This document shows positions 9,319-17,075 of a stretch of DNA of 64,000 bases, one piece after another (position 1 is the first letter of the stretch; each line of letters starts with the position of its first letter). The notes below the pieces were generated by a model. It was given only the letters and a program-made list of their open reading frames with translations, was not told where the DNA came from and searched no databases. The position numbers and the translations under genes were made by a program. The stretch is from an uncultured Dehalococcoidia bacterium (lineage in GTDB: Bacteria > Chloroflexota > Dehalococcoidia > Lucifugimonadales > GCA-2712585), in the NCBI GenBank assembly GCA_951812825.1, contig OX638324.1, positions 1,673,141 to 1,737,140 on the forward strand. The letters run 5' to 3'.

Positions 9319-9849
9319 TCAGATCTCTTCCCTTCCCACCTCCCCAGCCCGCCGCAGCGCCGCCAACGCCAACTGCCGCACGTCCTCCGGCAGCGTGACC
9401 TCCACCCCGCCGCCCAGTGAAACGGCGTCCCCGGCAATCAGCGTCTCCTCCGATACCCACCGCCAACCCTTCCGAAGTCTCGCTATCCCATCCCCTTCCC
9501 CCTCCCGAAGCCGGCAAAAGTAGATAAGGTCAACGTGCTCGTGGGGCCCGGCCATCGGGTCGTCGATGTCCTCCACCATTATCGTCTCCGGTGGTGGAAG
9601 CTGACGGGGATACGCAACGTCCACAGGCATCTCCCTGGGGATGACCTCCGCGACAAGCCCCGTCTCCTCCCGGATCTCCCGCAGCACGGCAGTCACCGGG
9701 TCCTCGCCCGCTTCAATGTGTCCGCCCGGCGGAAGCATTGCCTTCACCTTCGCGTGCCAGTGGAGCAGCACCCGCCCCGTATGGACCACGTAGCCGGTGG
9801 CGGTGAAGTGGCGTTCTACGGAACCCCCTCCCGATCGGGCGCTACACAA
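9319..9849 (-). CDS. Nudix hydrolase
   Basis: A 176-residue protein with a perfect Nudix box starting at G43: G-x5-E-x7-R-E-I-R-E-E-T-G-L. This forms the metal-binding helix that hydrolyses nucleoside diphosphates linked to another moiety. The N-terminal strand FTATGYVVHTGRVLLHWHAK is the usual start of the fold. The substrate (mutagenic dNTP, NADH, ADP-ribose and so on) is not determinable. The start is TTG, overlapping the stop of the upstream aminotransferase gene by eight bases, which implies translational coupling. Confidence 0.9.
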   Translation of the reverse strand: MCSARSGGGSVERHFTATGYVVHTGRVLLHWHAKVKAMLPPGGHIEAGEDPVTAVLREIREETGLVAEVIPREMPVDVAYPRQLPPPETIMVEDIDDPMAGPHEHVDLIYFCRLREGEGDGIARLRKGWRWVSEETLIAGDAVSLGGGVEVTLPEDVRQLALAALRRAGEVGREEI

Positions 9850-11179
9850 TCCCGTCTTCCCGCAACTCCCGCAGAGAGTCCTCGAAGGCCTGGATCGTCC
9901 TGTCGATATGCTCTTCCGTGTGAGCCGCCGACACCATGAACACCTGCCCGCCCATTACGTGGACCCCGTGGGTCAGCATGGCCTTGGTCAGGAACCCCTT
10001 GCGCTTGCCCGTCATGTGGGCCCGCCGGTCTTCGTAGCTGATGACGGGAGTCTCGTAGTCGCCCGTGGGTTCCATCCCGATCATTGGGTTGACCAGCGAT
10101 GCGATTCCGTAGGCAAAGCCGGGCACTTCCGCCCGTACGAACGCCTCGTTCAGTCCCGCCTTCAGGCGGGCCGCCAGCGCGTCGGCCCGCTCGTTAACGG
10201 GCCGCTCCTCTATCATCTTCAGTCCCACGATGCCCGCTATGGCCGTGGGAGGGTTGGCGTTGAAGGTGCCCCCCTGCCCGATTCGGCGATGGTTGTCCCA
10301 GTCCGGCTCTCCCCTGAAGGACATCATCTCCATTATCTCCGCCTTGCCTCCTATGGCGGCCCCGGGCATCCCGCCGGCCACAATCTTGCCGAAGGTGGTC
10401 AGGTCCGGCTCAACGTTGTACCGCACCTGCGCCCCGCCCTTGGATATGCGGAATCCGGTTATGGTCTCGTCGAATAGAAGCACCACGCCATATCTGGCCG
10501 TCACTTCGCGAAGCTGCTGTAGGAAGGGGTCCGGTTGGAGGGGGAAGCAGCTGTAGTGGGCGCCCGTTGGCTCCAGAATCACCACCCCCACCTCCGGGTC
10601 CTTCGCCAGGACCTCTTCCACCTCCTCGATGTTGGGCCGGACCACTATCACCATGTCCATAATAGCCTGTGGTACGGAAGCGGGTGGAGCGTTCCCCTGG
10701 GATGGCAGCGCATACTCGTGCCAGCCGTGGAAGTGCTCTTCGAACTTCAGTATCTTCGGCTTACCGTTGAATGCCCTGGCGAGACGGATGGCCAGGTACG
10801 TGGACTCGGTGCCCGAGTTGGTAAGCCTCACCTGCTCCACGGATGGCACCAATCGCATAATCGCGTCGGCCCACTCCATCTCGAATGGGGTGTTGCCCCC
10901 CAGGTGCGTCCCTTGGGCCACCTGTGACGAGATGGCGGCCACTATCTCAGGGTGGCTGTGACCGTGTATTAGCGACCCGTTGCCCATCACGTAGTCAATG
11001 ACCTCGTTGCCGTCCAGGTCGTACTTGACCCCGCCGTTAGCCCTGTTGAAGTAGATCGGAAAGGGCTCGGCGAACCGGTTCTGATGGGTTATTCCGCTTG
11101 GAAAGTAACCCACGGCCTTCTCATACATCCGCGCCGAGGCCGGAAACTTCTCTTCGTAACGCTGGTCAATGATGGACAC
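9842..11179 (-). CDS. Class III aminotransferase, glutamate-1-semialdehyde aminomutase-like
   Basis: A 445-residue PLP enzyme of fold type I. LTNSGTEST binds the phosphate, FDETITGFR carries the aspartate that contacts the pyridine nitrogen, and TTFGKIVAGGMPGAA contains the Schiff-base lysine. The arrangement matches HemL-like enzymes, but the loop sequences differ from canonical HemL and no other haem genes are near, so a different amino substrate is equally possible. The start is GTG at 11179, supported by GAGAGGTG just upstream; the TTG at 11200 has no such site. It is co-transcribed with the Nudix gene. Confidence 0.85.
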   Translation of the reverse strand: MSIIDQRYEEKFPASARMYEKAVGYFPSGITHQNRFAEPFPIYFNRANGGVKYDLDGNEVIDYVMGNGSLIHGHSHPEIVAAISSQVAQGTHLGGNTPFEMEWADAIMRLVPSVEQVRLTNSGTESTYLAIRLARAFNGKPKILKFEEHFHGWHEYALPSQGNAPPASVPQAIMDMVIVVRPNIEEVEEVLAKDPEVGVVILEPTGAHYSCFPLQPDPFLQQLREVTARYGVVLLFDETITGFRISKGGAQVRYNVEPDLTTFGKIVAGGMPGAAIGGKAEIMEMMSFRGEPDWDNHRRIGQGGTFNANPPTAIAGIVGLKMIEERPVNERADALAARLKAGLNEAFVRAEVPGFAYGIASLVNPMIGMEPTGDYETPVISYEDRRAHMTGKRKGFLTKAMLTHGVHVMGGQVFMVSAAHTEEHIDRTIQAFEDSLRELREDGIV

Positions 11180-11263
11180 GATGCACCTCTCAACCTTCAA
11201 CTAGGCCAATAGCTTACACCCAACTTCCCCACAGGGAAAGTGCCCCGCGGCTACGTCCAATCA

Positions 11264-11686
11264 CTACGGGATATATTCCCAAGGATTGACTGTATCAACT
11301 TCAAGGTGGTCGAAGTCCGCAGTATTCCTGGTTGCTATCATCAGGTCGTGTGACTTGGCTATCCCCGCAATCAGGGTATCCCCCAAGTCGATGGCGCGCT
11401 CGGCGGATCGCGCCTGATCCCTGAACTTAGCAGACCATTCTGCTGCTACCCTATCGAGGGCCAAGATCCTATCTGAATAGGTCTCAAGGATCCCCGCATG
11501 TATTCTGAGCAAGCGGTTCCGACGTCGACCTTGGGGAAGCAGATGTAGACCATATTCAATCTCGTGAACAAGAATCACCGAAAGCCACAGGTCTTCATTC
11601 TCCGAGAGGAAAGTGACAACCGCTGGATTTGGCCTCGATTTCGTTAACTCTGAGACTACGTTTGTGTCCAGCAGAAAGCCGGTCAT
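11264..11686 (-). CDS. vapC: PIN-domain ribonuclease toxin, VapC family
   Basis: A 140-residue PIN domain. Conserved acids: D7 in FLLDTNVVSEL, glutamate in VHEIEYGL, aspartates in AIDLGDTLIAGIA and the C-terminal TADFDHL. These bind Mg2+ for RNA cleavage. The family usually cuts tRNA or rRNA to stop growth when the antitoxin is lost. The ATG overlaps the stop of the antitoxin gene by four bases (ATGA arrangement), the usual antitoxin-first order. Confidence 0.9.
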   Translation of the reverse strand: MTGFLLDTNVVSELTKSRPNPAVVTFLSENEDLWLSVILVHEIEYGLHLLPQGRRRNRLLRIHAGILETYSDRILALDRVAAEWSAKFRDQARSAERAIDLGDTLIAGIAKSHDLMIATRNTADFDHLEVDTVNPWEYIP

Positions 11687-11958
11687 TCGCCCATTTCGTC
11701 CAGGAAGGGAATTGGGCGGTTGGACTTCCTGTCAGGTACTTCCAGATTCGTGCCCCTGGGCATGTTCTCCACCAGCCACTGGCCCAAAGGTTTGCGGGGA
11801 TTAACCTTTGACTCCCACTCTGCAGCAGGGACTACTACAAATGGACGACGTCTTCCGATGCGTTGCGGTCCAACGGTCTCCGCAAGTCGTAGGATTTCCG
11901 ATAATTTCGCCTTCGCCTCGGCAACGGTCCATATTCGATTAGGTTGGGAGGTGACCAC
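11683..11958 (-). CDS. Phd/YefM-type antitoxin
   Basis: 91 residues. The N-terminal half (IWTVAEAKAKLSEILRLAE) is the Phd/YefM DNA-binding/dimerisation fold with the typical V-A-E-A-K-x-x-L-S-E motif. FVVVPAAEWES closes the domain. The basic-to-acidic C-terminal tail would wrap and block the PIN toxin. The GTG start at 11958 has a perfect AGGAGG six bases upstream. A palindrome just upstream probably serves as its autoregulatory operator. Confidence 0.85.
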   Translation of the reverse strand: MVTSQPNRIWTVAEAKAKLSEILRLAETVGPQRIGRRRPFVVVPAAEWESKVNPRKPLGQWLVENMPRGTNLEVPDRKSNRPIPFLDEMGE

Positions 11959-11982
11959 AGCTCGCCTCCTGAGACTCACAAA

Positions 11983-11998
11983 TCTAGTCTATACTAGA
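11983..11998. promoter_or_regulatory. Palindromic operator/-10 region of the toxin-antitoxin operon
   Basis: TCTAGT-CTAT-ACTAGA, a perfect 6-bp inverted repeat with a 4-bp centre, ends 25 bases before the antitoxin start codon. On the minus strand it contains TATAGA, a candidate -10 box. A palindrome overlapping the promoter is the expected target for Phd-type autorepression. Confidence 0.5.
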
Positions 11999-12033
11999 CC
12001 ATGAGACAGTATCGAACAAGACACGTCCCTCCC

Positions 12034-13581
12034 CTACCGCGCGTTATAAACCGAAAACGGCCGCAACTCCTCCAACACCGATCCCTCGTAGTACGCCTTC
12101 AGGTGGGGCCCCACCTCCTGCGCCATCGCCTCCAGCTCCCGCTCCTGCTCCGTTAGCGGCCTGTCCAGGTTGGCTCGAATCTCGCTGTACACCTCCGCCT
12201 TGTTCACCCGCGTCACCCGGCCTTCCCGCATCACCACCTCCCCGTCGACGATTGTCACGTCCACGTCCACACCCCGCGCGCGATGCACCAGCGCGTCTAG
12301 CACCGACACGTCCGGGTTCAGGTACGGCTGGTCCAGCCGGGCCAGACGCACCAGCGTCATGTCTGCCCTGCGGCCCGCCTCCAGCGTTCCGACGTGGCCG
12401 CCGAACCCGCTGGCGTCGGCCCCGTTCTCCGTGGCCATCTTGAATACCTGCGCCGGCGTTATCGGGTCGAACTCCACCATCGGCAGACGGTGAATCTTCA
12501 GTGCCAGCCGCATCTCCTGAAACATGTCCTTGTCGTCGTTCATCCCCATGTCGTCCGTGCCGATTGCCACCGGAATCCCCTCCTCCACGAACCGGTGCAC
12601 CGGCGCAATGCCGGAAAGCAGCCGGAAGTTGGAGCTGGCGTTGTGGCACACCGCAGCCCCCGATTCCTTGAACACCTCCATGTCCTCGTCCGTCACCCAA
12701 ACGCTGTGACCGCACACCACGTCCGACCCCAGAAATCCGATGTCCCGCAGGTGCTGCAACGGCGTCGTCCCGTAGATGCGCTGGCCAAAGAGCCGCTGGT
12801 AAACCGTCTCCGCCAGGTGAATGTGGCTCGTGGTCTCGTACTTCTCCGACAGCGCCTTTAGCCCCATCAGCAGATCGTCGGAGCATCGCTGCACGTTGGT
12901 GGGCGAGGTGTTGATGATAGTCCGCGCCCCGGGCCCACCGTTGTATTTCTTGAACAGGTCCTCCGATTGTCCAACCATCTCGTCAACCGGCACGTAGCTC
13001 TTCCCCATGAACGCCTCGAAACGACGGCCCAGTTCCGCCGGCAGCCGCCCAAGAAACTCCTTCTCACCACCCCTCGGACCCGCAATCATCGAGTTCTGGT
13101 CCTGCAGGTTCGGCGCGTACGAAAGCCTAACCCCCGCATCCTGATAGGCGCGGATGACCTTGTCCGTCGACACCTCGTCTATGGGCGCTGTTCCCCTCCC
13201 CGGCGTGTACATTATCTGCACCGTCGTCGTGCCCGTCTCCAGCATGTCAATCGCCCCGTGCAGGTGCTCCAGGTACGGGTCCAGCTGCCGCGAGCCGATG
13301 CGGCCTATGCCGGATAGCTCCAGCGGCGCGTGGGGCACCCCCAGCTGAATGGCAGAAAATCCCACGTGGTCGTGGTCGTTCACCAGGCCCGGAATAACCA
13401 CGTGGTCCGAAGAACCCACCACCTCCGCCGACGGATGCTTCTCCCGCAACGATTGGTAATCCCCAACCTCGACGATGCACCCATCTTCCGCGTACACCGC
13501 CCCGTCGGTGATGATTTCGGCGTCGTCCCGACCGACCACTTTCGTGATGACGTACTTGCCCCTGACCAATAGAGAATTCAT
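12034..13581 (-). CDS. Amidohydrolase-family metal hydrolase (deaminase-like)
   Basis: A 515-residue cytosine-deaminase/MTA-SAH-deaminase-type amidohydrolase. Metal ligands are visible in order: VNDHDHVG (H-x-H), SHIHLAE (third His and the catalytic Glu), CGHSVWV (fourth His) and IGTDDMGMN (Asp). GTLEAGRRADMTLV is the typical return to the small beta-sandwich domain. The H-x-H is preceded by N-D, as in atrazine/guanine deaminase relatives. Substrate unknown. It is last in the four-gene run hyuA-hyuB-ThDP enzyme-amidohydrolase, separated from the third gene by 40 bases, so it probably serves the same degradation pathway. Confidence 0.9.
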   Translation of the reverse strand: MNSLLVRGKYVITKVVGRDDAEIITDGAVYAEDGCIVEVGDYQSLREKHPSAEVVGSSDHVVIPGLVNDHDHVGFSAIQLGVPHAPLELSGIGRIGSRQLDPYLEHLHGAIDMLETGTTTVQIMYTPGRGTAPIDEVSTDKVIRAYQDAGVRLSYAPNLQDQNSMIAGPRGGEKEFLGRLPAELGRRFEAFMGKSYVPVDEMVGQSEDLFKKYNGGPGARTIINTSPTNVQRCSDDLLMGLKALSEKYETTSHIHLAETVYQRLFGQRIYGTTPLQHLRDIGFLGSDVVCGHSVWVTDEDMEVFKESGAAVCHNASSNFRLLSGIAPVHRFVEEGIPVAIGTDDMGMNDDKDMFQEMRLALKIHRLPMVEFDPITPAQVFKMATENGADASGFGGHVGTLEAGRRADMTLVRLARLDQPYLNPDVSVLDALVHRARGVDVDVTIVDGEVVMREGRVTRVNKAEVYSEIRANLDRPLTEQERELEAMAQEVGPHLKAYYEGSVLEELRPFSVYNAR

Positions 13582-13621
13582 GCTTTGACACCCCCCGTTG
13601 AATTGTAGCCCAGGGAGAATA

Positions 13622-15334
13622 CTATCTCCCCTCCCACCACCTGCCCCAAGCCCCCTGAATAGCCTCCGGGTCGAAATCGTCGTTCAGAATTGCGTCGATC
13701 AACCGCGGCTCCCCGGACTCCAGCGCCTCCTTGAGCTCCGGCCCCAACTCTTCAGGACGCTCCACCCGTATCCCCTTCACCCCAAACGACTTCGCCATCG
13801 CGGCGAAATCCAATGGATGGTCGTAAAAGTCCATCCCGATGTACTTGCTCTCCCGCTCCCGTCCCGTCAGATAGCGGGCCATGTTCTCCCGCAGCACCTT
13901 GTAGCTGCCGTTGTTGCAAATCACCCACACAACCGGAATCCCGTAATTCGCCGCCGTCCACAGTGCCTGGATGGTGAACATCGCGGTCCCGTCTCCAATA
14001 ATCCCCACCACCGGACGGTCCGGCGCTGCCAGCTTCATTCCCAACGTCGCGCCCATGCCGAAACCCAGACTCCCGCCGCGGCCCCCCACCAGCGAGCCGG
14101 GTTCGTCAAAGTTCAACGCCCCCATCAACGCGCTGCGCACCGTGATAGAGTCGTCGCACACCAGCACGTCCGGCGGCAAAGCCCTTCGAAGCTCCACCGC
14201 AAATCGTTCTGGCGAGGTGGGCGACTCATCCCATCGCCGGTTCACCAACGCGTCAAACGACTCTCGTCGACGCAGCTTCTCTTCCTCCACGGCCCTTCTT
14301 CTCTCGCGGGCCGCTTCTGTATCCGATGCCGTCATCCTTTCCGAGAGGGTCTGCGAAAGCTGTTCCAGGCTCCCGGCAATGTCTCCCAACACCCCCGCCG
14401 CCACCGGATAGGAACGCTGCATGTCCCAGTCGCTGCAGTCCACGTGCACCAGCTTGGGCGGCCCGCTGAAGGGAGGCTCCGGCGTGGGAATCGACTGCAC
14501 CATAACCTCCGTGCCTATGGCCAGAATCAGGTCCGCGGCGTCGAACCTCTCCTTCATGTTCCGGTGTAGCCAACTTGTATCGAAGGTTCCCATATAGTGG
14601 GGGTGCGAGCTTGGCAGATGCACCTCCGAAAAGCTCGTGGCAAACACCGGCGCGCCAATCTGCTCCGCCAGCCGGGCAACCAACGCCGGCGCTCCCGGCG
14701 ATTGCGACACCCGGTCGCCCACCAGCATCAGCGGACGTTGCGCGCCAGATAGCAGCCGAGCCGCCCTTTCCACCGCTCTTGGGTCCGGCAGCACCCGGAA
14801 GTAGTGGTCGACGGAAGGAGCTATGTCCATCTCCGCTTCTCTGTTCATCGAGTCCCACGCAAAGGACACGAAAACCGGCCCCGTTGGAGGCGTTGCCGCC
14901 ACCTTGAAAGCCCGTCGAACAATAGCCGGTACGTCTTCCGGCGTGGCCACCTCTCCCGCCCACTTGGTGTACTCCCGCATCACGTTGACCATGTTGGAGT
15001 AAAGCGTCGGGTTGTGAAGCTGCAAGCTGGCGGCCGTCTGCCCCGCCGTTATCACCATTGGCGTCCCGCCCCGCCACGAGTTGTACATGACGGCAATGCT
15101 GTTGGACACCCCCACGGAAATGTGGAAATTCATGAAGGAAGGTCGTTGGGTTATGCGAGCGTAACCGTCGGCCATCCCCGCCGCCACCCCCTCGAACAAG
15201 CTGGTCACGTACTGAATCTCCGGCGCGTCCTGCAAGGCGTCCAAGAAGGGCAGCTCCGTCGTCCCCGGATTCCCGAAAACGTACCGCACACCTTCGGCAC
15301 GCAGCATCTCCACCAGCGCCCGCTGACCCGTCAT
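13622..15334 (-). CDS. Thiamine-diphosphate-dependent enzyme (benzoylformate decarboxylase/acetolactate synthase family)
   Basis: A 570-residue three-domain ThDP enzyme. The PYR domain has glutamate E48 (SLFEGVAAG), which activates the cofactor. The middle domain follows at about 190-320. The PP domain has GDGTAMFTIQALW...ICNN, the complete Mg-ThDP motif. Sequence style (FGNPGTTELPF near the N-terminus) is closest to benzoylformate decarboxylase, so a 2-oxo-acid decarboxylase is likely. The ATG at 15334 is taken; a GTG at 15343 with AGGGG four bases upstream is a good alternative. Coding begins within 20 bases of the hyuB stop, so the genes are coupled. Confidence 0.9.
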   Translation of the reverse strand: MTGQRALVEMLRAEGVRYVFGNPGTTELPFLDALQDAPEIQYVTSLFEGVAAGMADGYARITQRPSFMNFHISVGVSNSIAVMYNSWRGGTPMVITAGQTAASLQLHNPTLYSNMVNVMREYTKWAGEVATPEDVPAIVRRAFKVAATPPTGPVFVSFAWDSMNREAEMDIAPSVDHYFRVLPDPRAVERAARLLSGAQRPLMLVGDRVSQSPGAPALVARLAEQIGAPVFATSFSEVHLPSSHPHYMGTFDTSWLHRNMKERFDAADLILAIGTEVMVQSIPTPEPPFSGPPKLVHVDCSDWDMQRSYPVAAGVLGDIAGSLEQLSQTLSERMTASDTEAARERRRAVEEEKLRRRESFDALVNRRWDESPTSPERFAVELRRALPPDVLVCDDSITVRSALMGALNFDEPGSLVGGRGGSLGFGMGATLGMKLAAPDRPVVGIIGDGTAMFTIQALWTAANYGIPVVWVICNNGSYKVLRENMARYLTGRERESKYIGMDFYDHPLDFAAMAKSFGVKGIRVERPEELGPELKEALESGEPRLIDAILNDDFDPEAIQGAWGRWWEGR

Positions 15335-15350
15335 CCGCGCCACGCCGCCC

Positions 15351-17075
15351 CTAACCCCTCTCCCGCCGCAGCGCAGCCGTCGCTTCTTCATCCACCACCC
15401 CCGCGGCCTCGTCCATCACCACCCCGTAGGCCTCGCGGGCGTGCGCCGACGTCACTTTCCCGTTGCGCCAGTCCCACCACACCGCCTGCGGCTCCCGCTC
15501 CAGCGGGTTGCCGTAGCCTCCTCCCCCGGGCGACTGGTGACGGAACACGTCCCCCTGCTTAAGCACCGTGTTGATCTTCGTCGGCAGCAACTCTTCACCA
15601 TCGTCGCGCTTGAGAATGTTTGACGACCCTTTGCCTGCGCCGCCTCCCTCCAGCCCGTAGGGCGGAAAGGCACGACGGTCCGACCTCCACGTAATAGTCG
15701 CCTCCGGCGTCAGCACCTCCCACTCCCGCGCAAGGGCCAGCCCGCCCCGGTGTCGCCCAGGTCCTCCCGAGTCGGGTACGTATCCGTAGCTTCTCAACCG
15801 CAATGGCACCTGCGATTCGATGATCTCCACCGAAACGTTGGAGACGTTCGCGCCCACGCTGGCCACACCGCCCCGGCCGTCGCCGCTGTTCCACGCACCG
15901 CGTATGCCGAAAACGTTGTCGTAGAAGACCCGGATAGTCCCGTCCGGCTGTCGGAAGCCGAAGCGCCCCGTGGACGTTCCGCCCTCCGGCGCGGCTGCCA
16001 CCCGCTCCGGCACCACTTGGGCCAGCGCCCCCAACACCGCGTCCACTAGACGAAACGACGTCACGCCGCGGGCGGCGCACGATGCCGGATGCTGCATGTT
16101 CGTAATCGTCCCCTCCGGCGCAACCACCTCCACCGGACGGAAGCAGCCGGAGTTGTTCGGCATGTCCTCGCCAATGGCGCATCGGATGGCGCAATAGGCC
16201 ATCGCCTTGCTCTGGCTCAACACGCAGTTGATGGCCCCGCGAGTCTGCGGCGACGTTCCCGTGAAGTCCACAAGCGCCGAATCGCCCTTTATGTGCAGCG
16301 CAACCTGAATAGGGATGGGGTCATCGCTCAACCCGTCCTCGTCCAGATAGTCGGTGAAGTGATAGACTCCGTCGGGCCATTCAGATATGCCCTGACGTGT
16401 AATCCGCTCGCTATAGTCCATCAGCTGCCGCAGGTAGAACTTCAACGTTTCCGTGCCGTACTCCTCAACCAGGTCCAGAATGCCCCGGCTCCCCATCCCG
16501 TTGGCAGAAATCTGGCTGGCGAAATCCCCCATCACCACCTCCGGCGTGCGGACGTTAAGCTGAATCATCTCTGCCAGCGTCTCGTTCAGCTTGCCCCTGT
16601 CGTACAGCTTCATGGGTGGGATGCGGATCCCCTCCTGGTAAATCTCCGTCGAGTCGTGGGCCATGCTCCCCGCAGCCCGGCCTCCCACGTCCATGTGGTG
16701 CACCACCGTCACCGCATATCCGAAAATCTCATCCTCCACGATTATCGGCGTCACGAGAAAAATATCCGGCAGATGCAGCCCCCCGGAGTAAGGGTCGTTC
16801 AGAATCATCACGTCCCCGGGATGAATATCCCCGCCAAACCTGTTCAGCACGGCCTGCACTGTCTCGGGGATGCCCCCCATGTGAATCGGAATGGCCAATC
16901 CCTGGTCCAAGACGTCCCCGTTGGTGTCGCACAACGCCGCCGAGAAGTCGAAGGCCTGCGTCGTGGTCGGAGACCTGCCTGTCCTCTGAACCGTCAACAT
17001 CATCTCGTCGGTGATGGACTGGAGCGCGTTTCGAATGACCTCGAACGTAATAGGGTCGAAGGTATGCTCTCTCAA
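15351..17075 (-). CDS. hyuB: Hydantoinase B/oxoprolinase family protein
   Basis: A 574-residue HyuB-type subunit (DPITFEVIRNAL at the N-terminus, DVMILNDPYSGGLHLPDI and SPGGGGYGNP further on). With HyuA it forms ATP-dependent hydantoinase, 5-oxoprolinase or acetone/acetophenone-carboxylase type enzymes. A TTG start at 17075 is assigned because it overlaps the hyuA stop as TTGA (4 bp), with GGGGGCAAGAG upstream; the upstream ATG at 17108 would force a longer overlap and adds unconserved residues. The length is normal for HyuB. Confidence 0.92.
   Translation of the reverse strand: MREHTFDPITFEVIRNALQSITDEMMLTVQRTGRSPTTTQAFDFSAALCDTNGDVLDQGLAIPIHMGGIPETVQAVLNRFGGDIHPGDVMILNDPYSGGLHLPDIFLVTPIIVEDEIFGYAVTVVHHMDVGGRAAGSMAHDSTEIYQEGIRIPPMKLYDRGKLNETLAEMIQLNVRTPEVVMGDFASQISANGMGSRGILDLVEEYGTETLKFYLRQLMDYSERITRQGISEWPDGVYHFTDYLDEDGLSDDPIPIQVALHIKGDSALVDFTGTSPQTRGAINCVLSQSKAMAYCAIRCAIGEDMPNNSGCFRPVEVVAPEGTITNMQHPASCAARGVTSFRLVDAVLGALAQVVPERVAAAPEGGTSTGRFGFRQPDGTIRVFYDNVFGIRGAWNSGDGRGGVASVGANVSNVSVEIIESQVPLRLRSYGYVPDSGGPGRHRGGLALAREWEVLTPEATITWRSDRRAFPPYGLEGGGAGKGSSNILKRDDGEELLPTKINTVLKQGDVFRHQSPGGGGYGNPLEREPQAVWWDWRNGKVTSAHAREAYGVVMDEAAGVVDEEATAALRRERG

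Noticed and set aside
9842-11179. Firm assignment of the aminotransferase as HemL
   Set aside because: The fold and PLP residues fit, but no haem genes are near and loop sequences differ, so only a HemL-like label is justified.
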